The notes under the pieces: model-generated
What the model was told of the DNA's origin: nothing
Databases searched by the model: none
The model's input: the letters and a program-made list of their open reading frames with translations, nothing else
Part shown: one piece after another, positions 49,551 to 59,713 of the stretch
How positions within the stretch are numbered: the first letter of the stretch is position 1
Layout: every line of letters begins with the position of its first letter
Source: UBA5018 sp947463165
GTDB taxonomy: Bacteria; Cyanobacteriota; Cyanobacteriia; PCC-6307; Cyanobiaceae
Direction of reading: 5' to 3'
DNA length: 64,000 nt
NCBI GenBank assembly: GCA_943371245.1
Contig: CALRTY020000004.1
Location: forward strand, 169,717 to 233,716
Made by a program: the position numbers and the translations under genes

Positions 49551-50684
49551 ATGAGCCTTTGGTCTTTGGATTTGAAATTCTTGATTTCTCTCAAGGTCAA
49601 GCCATGGGACCCTCTGCTACTTATTGCTTGCCTTCTTTTCTTTGATCCTTCGGCTCCGGCGGGAGGTAGTTCGATGCCGGCCCTGATCTGGGTTGTTTGT
49701 GAGATGATATTCTGCTCAGCCAGTAACCGCATTCTTTTGTGGTCTCTGGGGGCACTTCTGCTAACGGGTTGGCAATCAGTAATCCAATATCCAGAGTCTG
49801 TCTTGGACTTTTGGGACATTCTTTTATTGATTGTTTCTGTTGTCACAATTTCCAGCCTGCGGCGAGATAGATTCTTGCGTCTGCAGCTGATGCTATTGCT
49901 GGCATTGCCTGTTGGGGCCTGGCTGGTTTGGATTCACCCCGTTCCGCCGGAGAATATGCGTGCTTTTTTGTCTGGGATGCTCGCCACTCTATCCCTGGCT
50001 CATGCTACGTATATGTTTAATATGCGTCTAAAAATTCTGCTGGTTGCTTTCGCTTTTGCTGGGCTGTGGATGGGGTATGGCTATGATAGTGTCGCCTCAA
50101 TTTTATTTCCGTTAATATCGTTTTTTCTTGGATTCGCAGCGTCGCGCCCAAGGCGTCAATGGCTGAAAATCCTTTTGGCTTCGTTGGCTTTGCTTGGCTT
50201 TGGCTTTATGGGATTTGCCATTTATTCAATATTTCATCCCACTTGGGCGCATTCTCAGTATCTATCAAATCTTGGCCGTGTTCAGATATGGTGGTGCCAT
50301 TGGCACTCCGCCTTCTCCAGCTTGCATCAGTTTCTATATGGGGTGGGATTTGATAAGACTATTGCGCTCTGCCGGCAGCCTACGGCCGCCGGCATCCTGC
50401 CTCATGCGCACAGTTTTCCCCTCCAGGTAATGTCTGGTAGCGGCGCTCTTGGTTTTCTTGGAGTTGCTGCTTTTCTCTGTCTATTCTTGCTGAGCCCTTT
50501 GAAAAATTGGAGTCTTTTGGACAAGCGTCTGAAGGTGATCTCCATTTCTGGTCTATCGTATTTTCTGATGCAATGCAGCATAGATATTTCTGTATTTGTC
50601 AACCCGGTTACAATCGTTTTGGCTGGCTTTCTGGTCGCATCTCCGATTGTGTTCAGCGGTCAAAGTGAAAATTGTTCCCATTAG
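49551..50684 (+). CDS. O-antigen ligase/polymerase-like membrane protein
   Basis: A 377-residue polytopic protein with about ten hydrophobic segments. The typical Wzy/WaaL late periplasmic loop carries FLYGVGFDKTIAL and HAHSFPLQVMSGSGALGFLG (conserved His). It likely polymerises or ligates the glycan exported by neighbouring proteins. The gene shares the AT-rich composition of the upstream glycosyltransferase. Substrate unknown. Confidence 0.8.
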   Translation: MSLWSLDLKFLISLKVKPWDPLLLIACLLFFDPSAPAGGSSMPALIWVVCEMIFCSASNRILLWSLGALLLTGWQSVIQYPESVLDFWDILLLIVSVVTISSLRRDRFLRLQLMLLLALPVGAWLVWIHPVPPENMRAFLSGMLATLSLAHATYMFNMRLKILLVAFAFAGLWMGYGYDSVASILFPLISFFLGFAASRPRRQWLKILLASLALLGFGFMGFAIYSIFHPTWAHSQYLSNLGRVQIWWCHWHSAFSSLHQFLYGVGFDKTIALCRQPTAAGILPHAHSFPLQVMSGSGALGFLGVAAFLCLFLLSPLKNWSLLDKRLKVISISGLSYFLMQCSIDISVFVNPVTIVLAGFLVASPIVFSGQSENCSH

Positions 50685-50786
50685 ATTTTGGTCGATTTCC
50701 TGGGCTAAAAGCTTGGTTAGCCCAACCAATTTTGGATTTCGATCCCCGGTTTGGGGCGGCTATTTGCTGCCCATCTCGGTGCGCCG

Positions 50787-51851
<1,065 letters not shown>

Positions 51852-52140
51852 GGCTCAGGCCTGGGGGCTGGGGTCATGCTGGGGCGAGCCGGTGGTGGGA
51901 GAACCTCCCTGCAGGGCCTGGCGCTGCGGCACCCGCCGCTGCCGGCGTTCATCCAGGAGCCGCTGCGCCGGCTCGACCGCAGGTTTGCGCGGGGCCCTGG
52001 TGCAGGGCGTCGTGCGGAATCTCATGCTGCACCACAGCGAGGCGGAGCGGGGCAGCTGATCCTCATGGGGCTTGCCTGGTTGCCTGGGCGGCCAGGCGGC
52101 TGGGGCAGACTTCGGCCACACCCCTCGCTCTGATCGGGCG

Positions 52141-53265
52141 TTGCCGCCACCTTCCGCCGCCAGCCCCACCGCCAGCCCCAGCCCCAGCTCCAGCCAATCC
52201 CAATCCCCATTGGCCCCTCTGGCTCCGCTGCGCTTTTTGCTGCCCGGCACCAGCGGTCGCTTCCGCTGCGGCGGGCTGCTGGTGGAACTGCAGACCGCCC
52301 GGTTGCTCGCCGCCGGGGGGGATCGCCCCGTGCAGCTGGTCACCTACCGGCAGCGGGAGCCCGAGCACCCCTATCTCGACGACCTGCTGGCCGAGGAAGC
52401 GGCCCCTGGCCCTGCCCTCTGGCTGGTGAGCTGGGGTTTTGATGTGCCCGGCCTGCTGCGGCGGCTGCGGGGCCGGCCCGTGGCTTACCACGCCCACAGC
52501 AGCGGCTATGGCTTCCAGCTGCCGCCGGGGGTGCCGGTGCTGGCGGTGAGTCGCAACACCCTGGGCTACTGGGGCGATCGGGAGCCCCGCAGCCCCCTGT
52601 TTCTGGTGCCCAATGCCCTGCAGTCCAAGGGGCTGGAGCGGGGCGATCGGCTCGCCGCCGCCCGGCGCCCGATCGACGTGCTGGTGCAGCAGCGCAAGAG
52701 CAGCCCCTACCTGCTGCGGCAGCTGCTGCCCGCCCTGCGCCAGCGGGGCTTGCGGGTGGAGCTGCAGAGCGGCTGGGTGGACGACCTGGTGGACCTGTTC
52801 AACTCCGCCACCGTGGTGCTCTACGACTCGGCCGACTACTGGCGGGGTCGGGGCGTCAGCGAGGGGTTTGGGCTGCCGCCGCTGGAGGCCCTGGCCTGCG
52901 GCTGCGTGCTGTTCAGCAGCTTCAACCACGCCTTGGCCGACAGCCTCGATCCAGGCCGCCTCGGCCACCAGCTCGGCTGCGGCACCCTGGAGGCCGATCT
53001 GGAACGGATAGGGGCCGCTGTGGCCGAGCCGGCGGCCTGGCGGCCGGATCCGGCGGCCCTGGATGCGCTGCTGGCGGGCTGCGGCGAGCAGGAGCTGCTG
53101 CAGCGCTGGCAGCAGGCCCTGGCCGCCATCGACGCCCACTGGCAGCGGCTGGCCGCTGGGGCCCTGCCCCTGCGCAGCCCCTCGCCCCTGGCCCTGCGCT
53201 GCAGCCAGAGCTGGGAGCGCCTGGGGCGGCTCGGGCACCGCTTGGGGGGGCACCGTTTTGGGTGA
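52141..53265 (+). CDS. Glycosyltransferase-like protein
   Basis: The GT-B-like C-terminal domain is recognised from YYRGRGVSEGF-type sequence, here DSADYWRGRGVSEGFGLPPL followed by EALACGCVLFSSF. The N-terminal domain starts RFLLPGTSGRFRCGGLLVEL. There is no ATG upstream; a TTG at 52141 or 52072 begins the frame, and the first 25-45 residues are Pro/Ser low complexity, so the true start is uncertain. Cyanobacteria carry related proteins near glycan genes. The 290 bases before it hold no clear gene. Confidence 0.7.
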   Translation: MPPPSAASPTASPSPSSSQSQSPLAPLAPLRFLLPGTSGRFRCGGLLVELQTARLLAAGGDRPVQLVTYRQREPEHPYLDDLLAEEAAPGPALWLVSWGFDVPGLLRRLRGRPVAYHAHSSGYGFQLPPGVPVLAVSRNTLGYWGDREPRSPLFLVPNALQSKGLERGDRLAAARRPIDVLVQQRKSSPYLLRQLLPALRQRGLRVELQSGWVDDLVDLFNSATVVLYDSADYWRGRGVSEGFGLPPLEALACGCVLFSSFNHALADSLDPGRLGHQLGCGTLEADLERIGAAVAEPAAWRPDPAALDALLAGCGEQELLQRWQQALAAIDAHWQRLAAGALPLRSPSPLALRCSQSWERLGRLGHRLGGHRFG

Positions 53266-53456
53266 CACCGTTTGGGGCCAATCGGTTCGCTGGCTGGCCT
53301 GCTGCGGCCGATGGGTTGAACCCCCTGCCCATAGCTTGTGCCGATCGGCGGTGAAACCCTCCACCAGCTCCGCCAGCTTCCGGGATCTGGCCCAGCTAGA
53401 GCAGCGCTTCTGCGGCTGACGGGCAGCACCCCAGATCGGTCCCTAGGGTTCAGCCC

Positions 53457-55868
53457 ATGAGCTTTCTCGCCGGCCTCAACGATGCCCAGCGCCGGGCTGT
53501 AGACCACCACACCGGCCCCCTGCTGGTGGTGGCTGGTGCCGGCAGCGGCAAAACCCGCGCCCTCACCCATCGCATCGCCCATCTGATCGGCCACCACGGC
53601 GTCGATCCGGGCGAGCTGCTGGCGGTTACCTTCACCAACAAAGCCGCCCGGGAGATGAAGGAGCGGCTGGAGTTGCTGCTGGCCCAGAAACTGGCCCAAA
53701 GCCAGTTCGGCCAGCCCTGGAGCACCCTGCCCGCCCACCAGCAGAAGCAGCTGCGCAGTCGCATCTATCGGGAGGTGATCAAGGATCTATGGATTGGCAC
53801 CTTTCACGCCCTGTTCGCTAGATTGCTGCGCTTTGATATCGACAAATATCGCGATCCAGAGGGGCTGAGCTGGACTCGTCAATTTTCTATTTACGATGAA
53901 GGCGATACCCAAACCCTGGTGAAGGAGATCGTCACCCAGGAGCTGGGCCTCGATCCCAAGCGCTTTGAGCCCAAGAAGGTGCGCTGGGCGATCAGCAATG
54001 CCAAGAATCAGGGCTGGATGCCAGAGCAGTTGGAGGCCGATGCCGGCGGCCAGCGCGGTAAGCAAATGGCCGAGACCTACAGGCGCTATCGGCGGGCCCT
54101 GGCGGCCAATAATGCCTTGGATTTTGATGATCTGCTGCTGTTGCCGGTGCAGTTATTGCGCCAAAATGAGCAGATTCGCAACTATTGGCATCGGCGGTTT
54201 CGTCATGTGCTGGTGGATGAATACCAGGATACAAACCGCACCCAGTACGACCTGATCAAGCTGCTGGTCACCGATGGCCAGGATCCCGACACCTATGACG
54301 ATTGGCAGGGTCGCTCGGTGTTTGTGGTGGGCGACGCAGACCAAAGCATCTATAGCTTCCGTGCCGCAGACTTCACGATCCTGATGGGTTTTCAGGAGGA
54401 CTTCGGTGATGGGGTCACCGATGATTCCACCCACACGATGGTGAAGCTGGAGGAGAACTATCGCTCCACCGCCACGATCCTGGAGGCCGCCAACGCCCTG
54501 ATTTCCCATAACAGCGAGCGAATCGACAAGGTGCTCAGGCCCACCCGGGGCGAGGGGGAGCCGATCAGCCTCACCCGCTGTGACGACGAGATCGCAGAAG
54601 CAGAAGCGGTGGTTCATCGTATGCGCATGCTGGAGGCCGCCCATCCGGAGCTGCGCTGGGGTGACATGGCGGTGCTCTATCGCACCAACGCCCAGTCGCG
54701 GGCGATGGAGGAATCGCTGGTGCGCTGGGGTATTCCCTACATCGTGGTGGGGGGGCTGCGCTTCTATGACCGGCGCGAGATTCGCGACATACTGGCTTAC
54801 TTAAAATTACTGGTGAATCCAGCCGATACGGTGAGCCTGTTGCGGGTGCTGAATGTGCCCCGCCGCGGCATCGGCAAGACCACAATCGAGCGGCTCACCG
54901 ATGCGGCCAGCCAGCTGGGGCTGCCCCTCTGGGAGGTGGTTTGCGATCCAGAGGCGGTGCGCTCCCTGGGGGGTCGTTCGGCCAAGGGGCTGCTGCAGTT
55001 CTGTGAACTGATCAACGACCTGCAGCGCCGCAGCCAGGAGGCGGCGCCGGCCGAAATGGTGCAGCGGGTGATGGAGCAGACCGGCTACCTGGCCGAGTTG
55101 ATCGCCGACGCCACCGACGAGGCGGAAGATCGCCGCCGCAACCTCAACGAGTTGGTCAACGCCGCCCTCCAATACCAGGAGGAGACCGATGAGGGCAGCC
55201 TCGAGGAGTTCCTGGCCTCCGCCGCCCTGGCCAGTGATGCCGACAGCAAGGACGGCCAGCAGGATCGGGTCACCCTGATGACCCTGCACGCCAGCAAGGG
55301 GCTGGAATTTCCGGTGGTGTTCCTGGTGGGTTTGGAGCAGGGCCTGTTCCCCAGCTACCGCTCCCTGGACGATCCTTCCGCCCTGGAGGAGGAACGGCGC
55401 CTCTGTTACGTGGGCATCACCCGGGCCAAGGAGCGGCTGTTCCTCTCCCATGCCAGTGAGCGGCGCCTCTGGGGCGGCATGCGCGAGCCGGCCGTGCCCT
55501 CGGTGTTCCTCTCGGAGCTGCCCGAGCAGCTGCTGCAGGGCGATCTACCCCAAAGTGGCGGGGCGGCGATTCGCCGCGAGCAGCGCCTCGATCGCCTCAC
55601 CCGCGTCGATCGCCAGCAGCAGCAGCCCCTGGCGGGGGGCAGTGTGCCCGCCAACGCCGTGCGCCGCCGCAGCGCTGGGCCGGCCCCGGGTCGCAGTTGG
55701 GCGGTGGGCGATCGGCTGCGCCACGTCAGCTTTGGGGAGGGGCAGGTGACCCACCTGTTCGGCAGTGGCGAGAAGGTGTCTCTCGCCGTGAAATTCGCCG
55801 GCATGGGGCCCAAAATCCTCGATCCCCGCCTGGCGCCGATCGAACCGCTGGGGGCGGAACCGAGCTGA
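53457..55868 (+). CDS. ATP-dependent DNA helicase PcrA/UvrD (Rep family)
   Basis: An 803-residue superfamily 1A helicase for DNA repair and replication. Motifs run in order: LNDAQRRAVDHHTGPLLVV (Q motif), GAGSGKTRALTHRI (I), AVTFTNKAAREMKERL (Ia), LVDEYQDTNRTQY (II), VGDADQSIYSF (III), VKLEENYRST (IV), LMTLHASKGLEFPVVFLVGL (V) and YVGITRAKERLFLSHA (VI). The C-terminus has the PcrA-type FGEGQVTHLFGSGEKV Tudor-like unit. cca starts directly after the stop (TGAGTG). Confidence 0.95.
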   Translation: MSFLAGLNDAQRRAVDHHTGPLLVVAGAGSGKTRALTHRIAHLIGHHGVDPGELLAVTFTNKAAREMKERLELLLAQKLAQSQFGQPWSTLPAHQQKQLRSRIYREVIKDLWIGTFHALFARLLRFDIDKYRDPEGLSWTRQFSIYDEGDTQTLVKEIVTQELGLDPKRFEPKKVRWAISNAKNQGWMPEQLEADAGGQRGKQMAETYRRYRRALAANNALDFDDLLLLPVQLLRQNEQIRNYWHRRFRHVLVDEYQDTNRTQYDLIKLLVTDGQDPDTYDDWQGRSVFVVGDADQSIYSFRAADFTILMGFQEDFGDGVTDDSTHTMVKLEENYRSTATILEAANALISHNSERIDKVLRPTRGEGEPISLTRCDDEIAEAEAVVHRMRMLEAAHPELRWGDMAVLYRTNAQSRAMEESLVRWGIPYIVVGGLRFYDRREIRDILAYLKLLVNPADTVSLLRVLNVPRRGIGKTTIERLTDAASQLGLPLWEVVCDPEAVRSLGGRSAKGLLQFCELINDLQRRSQEAAPAEMVQRVMEQTGYLAELIADATDEAEDRRRNLNELVNAALQYQEETDEGSLEEFLASAALASDADSKDGQQDRVTLMTLHASKGLEFPVVFLVGLEQGLFPSYRSLDDPSALEEERRLCYVGITRAKERLFLSHASERRLWGGMREPAVPSVFLSELPEQLLQGDLPQSGGAAIRREQRLDRLTRVDRQQQQPLAGGSVPANAVRRRSAGPAPGRSWAVGDRLRHVSFGEGQVTHLFGSGEKVSLAVKFAGMGPKILDPRLAPIEPLGAEPS

Positions 55869-57245
55869 GTGGAAATTCCCGGCGTTCCCGCAGCGCTGCT
55901 GGCCGCTTTGGTGGCGGCCGCCGGCGGTCGCCGGCTGGCTTTGGTGGGGGGCGCCGTGCGCGATCTGCTGCTGCACCGGCTCCACGACGACCCCTGGCGG
56001 GGTCTTCCCGATTTGGATCTGGTGGTGGAGGGCCAGGCGGCGGAGCTGACCGGCCGGCTGGCGGATCACCTGCCGGCCGGAGCGGTGCGCTGCATACAGG
56101 AGCACGGCGCCTTTGGCACGGTGGCGGTGGAGCTGCACTGGCCGGAGTGGGGTACCTGGTTGCTGGATGTGGCTTCTGCCCGCCGCGAGCGCTATCCCCT
56201 GCCGGCCGAAAACCCCCTGGTGGGCCCGGGCTCTCTAGACGACGACCTGGCCCGGCGCGATTTCAGTGTCAATGCCATGGCCCTGGTGCTGGATGGGGAG
56301 GGCCGCGGCGCCCAACTGCTCGATCCCCACGGCGGCCAGCTCGATCTGGCCCAGCGCCAGCTGCGGCTGCTGCACGACCACAGCCTCAGCGACGACCCCA
56401 CCAGATTGCTGCGGGCCGCCCGCTATGTGGCGCGGCTGGGTTTTGGCCTGGCGGCCCCCAGTCTTCTCCAGGCCAGGGACACCCTGGCTAGCTGGCCCTG
56501 GCCCTGGCACCACGGCGACCCCCCCGGCCAGGCCCCGCCGGCCCTGGCCACCCGGCTGCGCATGGAGCTGGAGCTATTGCTGGAGCGCGAACCCTGGCCG
56601 GCGGCCCTGGCGGCCCTGCAGAGCTGGGGCGCCCTGGCACTGCTGGATCCAAGGCTGCAGGGCGATCCCGATTGGCGTCGCCGGCTTACCTGGGGGCAGC
56701 GGCTTGCCAACGCCCTGGCGCCCAGCGACCTGCCGGCCATCTCGCTGCCGCCCTGCGCCGTGCTGATCGCCGCGGCCAGCCAGCCCCTGGCCCTGGCCGA
56801 AAGGCTGCAGTTGCCCCACCGGCAGCACAAGTTGTTGGCCCAGTGGCTCGAACTCCACCGCCGGCTGGCAGCCGTGGAGCCCAGTGGCTGGTCGCCCTCT
56901 CGCTGGTGTGAGCTGCTGGAGGCGCCGGGTATTTCCGCCGATGCGGTGGCCCTGGCGCTGGTGGCCGCCCCGCCCGCCGCCCCGCTCTTATTGCCAGACC
57001 CCGCTTTGGTGGTAGCCCCTGCTTTCCCGGTAGAACCTGCTTTCCCGGCCAGGGCAGGGGGCGGGGCGGCCCAATTGCTGCCGCAGCTGCGACGGCCTCT
57101 ACTGCGCTGGTCGTTGGATTGGCGGCAGGTGAGAGCCCCGCTTACGGCGGCTGATCTAATTTCGGCGGGGATGCGGCCTGGGCCAGCCCTGGGGGCCAGG
57201 TTGCGGCAGGAGCGGGCGCTGCAACTGGATCGGCGGCGGCTTTAA
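55869..57245 (+). CDS. CCA tRNA nucleotidyltransferase family protein
   Basis: Class II nucleotidyltransferase-fold enzyme that adds or repairs the 3' CCA end of tRNA (or only C or A in split systems). Motifs are RLALVGGAVRDLLLH, DLDLVVEG, then RRDFSVNAMAL and DPTRLLRAARYVARLG. The start is a GTG abutting the pcrA stop. Residues about 375-400 contain a Pro/Ala duplication (PAFPVEPAFPA). The gene ends immediately before a MITE-like inverted-repeat element. Confidence 0.88.
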   Translation: MEIPGVPAALLAALVAAAGGRRLALVGGAVRDLLLHRLHDDPWRGLPDLDLVVEGQAAELTGRLADHLPAGAVRCIQEHGAFGTVAVELHWPEWGTWLLDVASARRERYPLPAENPLVGPGSLDDDLARRDFSVNAMALVLDGEGRGAQLLDPHGGQLDLAQRQLRLLHDHSLSDDPTRLLRAARYVARLGFGLAAPSLLQARDTLASWPWPWHHGDPPGQAPPALATRLRMELELLLEREPWPAALAALQSWGALALLDPRLQGDPDWRRRLTWGQRLANALAPSDLPAISLPPCAVLIAAASQPLALAERLQLPHRQHKLLAQWLELHRRLAAVEPSGWSPSRWCELLEAPGISADAVALALVAAPPAAPLLLPDPALVVAPAFPVEPAFPARAGGGAAQLLPQLRRPLLRWSLDWRQVRAPLTAADLISAGMRPGPALGARLRQERALQLDRRRL

Positions 57246-57375
57246 GAGTTCGCTGAAAAACCCAGTGACGCCCTGATGAGCGGTATCTGCAGCCGCGAAC
57301 AGCCCAGCCACCAGCTGCGTTCCGAGCACACCACATCCAGTAACGCGGGTTGTGCGGCGGGTTTTCAGCAAGCTC
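57246..57375. mobile_element. MITE-like element with imperfect terminal inverted repeats
   Basis: GAGTTCGCTGAAAAACCC (57246-57263) is the near-complement of GGGTTTTCAGCAAGCTC (57359-57375), with two or three differences. The 130-base interior does not encode a protein. It begins one base after the cca stop codon. No target duplication is clear. It may be a remnant of an insertion sequence end pair. Confidence 0.5.
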
Positions 57376-57417
57376 CTAGGGCCGCTTTGCCCCAAGCCGT
57401 TCAAATCGCCGCCGCCC

Positions 57418-59709
57418 TCAGGTGATCACCCGTGCCACCACGGCGGCCTGGCCAAAGCCGGCTGCTCTCAGGGCCGCCACCGCCGCCTCCCCCCGTTCGG
57501 CCGGCAGCGCCGCCAGCAGGGGACCGCAGGTTTGGGGATCGATCAGCAGGCCCAGCAGGGCGGTTTTGTTGGCTGCGGACTGGTGGGCTTTGGAGAGGTG
57601 GACTTTGGAGTGGCTGGCTGCGGATTGGTGGGTGGCTGATTGGCTGGCGGCGCTGGCGGTCAGCACCACTTGCTCCTCCAGCAGGCCTAGGGCTGCCGCA
57701 TTGGCAGGGGCCAGGCTGCTCGCATACCCGGTTTGCAGCAGTTCGATGGCGCCCGGCAGGCTCGGGATCGCCTCAGCGATCAACTCCACCCGCAGGGCCT
57801 TGGGAGCCGGTGCGCTCGCCAGCATCTCCCCCAGATGCCCCAGCAACCCGAAGCCGGTGATGTCGGTGCAGGCGCGGCAGCCGTGGGCGGCCAGAATTTC
57901 CACCACCGGAGCCTGGCTTTGCTGCATCAAGGCGAGGGCGTCATCCAGCCATTCGGGCCTGGCGGCGCCTGTCATCGCTGCGGCAAACAGCACACCGCTG
58001 CCCAGGCCTCGGGTGAGTATCAGCACTTCGCCCGGGGCGAGGGGACCCTTTGGCCAGTGGCGTTCGGGCGCCACCAGGCCGTTGACGCTCAGGCTCACGG
58101 CCAGGCCAGCCTCTGGCTTGATGCCATCGCGGGCCTCCATGGTGTGACCGCCCAGCAAACGGGTCTGGAGAGGCTCCAGCACCGACTGCACGCCGGCCAG
58201 GGTCTGGTGCAACAGGTCCACCTGCAGGTTTGGCGCCGCCTCTGGCAGGGTGACCAGCGCCAGCACGCTGTCCACCCGGGCACCGCAGGCCCAGAGGTCG
58301 CTGCAGGCATGCAGGGTGGTGAGCCGGCCGTTTAGCCAGGGGTCGTCCACCAGGGCCGGAAAGCCGTCCACGCTCTGGAGCAGCAGCTCGCCATGGGCCG
58401 TCTGGCCGATCACCGCCGCGTCATCGCGGGGGATGGGGCTTGCTACAGCCGCTGGCTGGTTTTGCGCCAGCCGTTCCAGGGCGGCGGCCAGGGGGGCGGC
58501 GGCCAGCTTGGCGGCACAGCCCCGGCAGGCCATGGCGGCCCCCGCGGCCATGGCCGCTGGGGGCTCGAACAGGGCCATGAAGCGACGATCGATCCTGTCT
58601 TTCCAATGCCACAGCCAGCGGCTGGGCCCCAGGGTCAGCGGGCCCCAGCTGGCCAGGGCCCGGGGAGCCCCCGCCACTCCCCCATCCGCCAGCAGCTGCA
58701 GAGCCCAGGCCTGGGGCCGCCATTGCTTCAATTCTTGGTTACTGCTAGTGCCACTCCCACTCCCACTGTTGTTGCGGTCGCCGCTGCCGCTGTCGCTGCT
58801 GTTGCCGCCGGCCAGAAGCCGCTCCAGGTTTTCGGCCAGCACTGGCGCCGCTCTTACGGCCCATACCCCTGAGGCTGGCCGCGGCTGCGAGGCGATCACG
58901 CCGCAGTCGCCGCTGGCAAAAATTCTTGGCTGGCCCTGCACCTGCAGGCTGGCCTCCGTGAGCAGCCGGCCGCGGCCATCCAGCGGCAGCCCAGCGGCAG
59001 CCAGCCAGCCTGGCCCCCAGCTGCCCGTACAGGCCAGGGTCGGCAGCTCCGCTGGCATTGGGTGTTGCTGGCCGCGGTGGATGGCGATGCCGGCGTTGGC
59101 CAACCAGCGCTCCGCCAGGCGGTTGGCCGCCCGGGAGCCCAGCCGCAGCTCCTCCCCCCGCAGCCCCAGTTCAGGCGCCAGGCCCCGTGCCCGCAGGGCG
59201 AAGGCCAGCTCGATGGCGGCGGCGCCACCGCCTTGAATCCATACCCTGCGCCGGTCGGTGGCATCAATTGCTGAAGAATTATTTGCTGCAGATAGCCCAG
59301 CGCACCAGGCCAGAAACGGCTCCAGCGGCTTCACGGCAACAGCGCCACCGCAAGAAATAGTGACGGCCCCCAGATTGAGGCTGAGCCAGTCGTAGGGCAG
59401 CGCTGGACGGCCCTCCAGCAGCAGCAACTGCCGCTCGGGATCCAGGCCGCCGATTTCCGCCTGCACGTAGATGACGCCAGCGCGCTGGCACAGCTGCCGC
59501 AGGTTGATGGTGCAGGCGGAGCGCGGGTAGATGCCAGCCACCAGGCCCGGCACCATGCCGGAATAGAGGGCGCTGCCATGGCGGCTCACCAGGGTGATGC
59601 GAGCCCGGGGGCGGCGGTGCGGCTGCATCGCCCAGCGGCGCAACACCAGGGCATGGGTGTGGCCACCGCCGGCCAGCAGCAGCTGGGCGCTGGAAGTGGA
59701 TGGCCCCAC
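57418..59709 (-). CDS. selD: Fused FAD oxidoreductase-selenophosphate synthase SelD
   Basis: A 763-residue fusion. Residues 1-370 are an NDH-2-like FAD/NAD(P) oxidoreductase (LLLAGGGHTHALVLRRWAM; RIFASGDCGVI). Residues 395-763 are SelD, with the catalytic Cys/Lys in CRGCAAKL, ATP-binding DDAAVIGQT, HACSDLWACGA and DITGFGLLGHLGEML. SelD makes selenophosphate for selenouridine-tRNA or selenoproteins. This fusion is known in cyanobacteria. Two low-complexity inserts occur: SSDSGSGDRNNSGSGSG between the halves and a Gln/Ser/His stretch near the end. galE is five bases upstream. Confidence 0.9.
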   Translation of the reverse strand: MGPSTSSAQLLLAGGGHTHALVLRRWAMQPHRRPRARITLVSRHGSALYSGMVPGLVAGIYPRSACTINLRQLCQRAGVIYVQAEIGGLDPERQLLLLEGRPALPYDWLSLNLGAVTISCGGAVAVKPLEPFLAWCAGLSAANNSSAIDATDRRRVWIQGGGAAAIELAFALRARGLAPELGLRGEELRLGSRAANRLAERWLANAGIAIHRGQQHPMPAELPTLACTGSWGPGWLAAAGLPLDGRGRLLTEASLQVQGQPRIFASGDCGVIASQPRPASGVWAVRAAPVLAENLERLLAGGNSSDSGSGDRNNSGSGSGTSSNQELKQWRPQAWALQLLADGGVAGAPRALASWGPLTLGPSRWLWHWKDRIDRRFMALFEPPAAMAAGAAMACRGCAAKLAAAPLAAALERLAQNQPAAVASPIPRDDAAVIGQTAHGELLLQSVDGFPALVDDPWLNGRLTTLHACSDLWACGARVDSVLALVTLPEAAPNLQVDLLHQTLAGVQSVLEPLQTRLLGGHTMEARDGIKPEAGLAVSLSVNGLVAPERHWPKGPLAPGEVLILTRGLGSGVLFAAAMTGAARPEWLDDALALMQQSQAPVVEILAAHGCRACTDITGFGLLGHLGEMLASAPAPKALRVELIAEAIPSLPGAIELLQTGYASSLAPANAAALGLLEEQVVLTASAASQSATHQSAASHSKVHLSKAHQSAANKTALLGLLIDPQTCGPLLAALPAERGEAAVAALRAAGFGQAAVVARVIT
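57565..57660. repeat. Degenerate repeat in selD (near 3' end)
   Basis: Repeats of GGTGGACTTTGGAG, GGCTGGCTGCGGA and TTGGTGGGTGGCTGATTGG type encode a Ser/Ala/His/Gln-rich insert in the SelD domain. A second, GNN-rich repeat at about 58740-58812 encodes the interdomain Ser/Gly linker. Both are in frame. Confidence 0.55.
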
Positions 59710-59713
59710 TGGA

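Noticed and set aside
52063..53364. 433-codon minus-strand frame opposite the glycosyltransferase at 52-53 kb
   Set aside because: Composition is Gln/Pro/Ala-rich low complexity, while the plus strand carries the GT signature SEGFGLPPLEALACG.
57300..57410. Possible tRNA near selD because of GTTCAAATC-like sequence at 57399
   Set aside because: No acceptor stem or anticodon arm can be drawn around it; the segment belongs to the inverted-repeat element and its flank.
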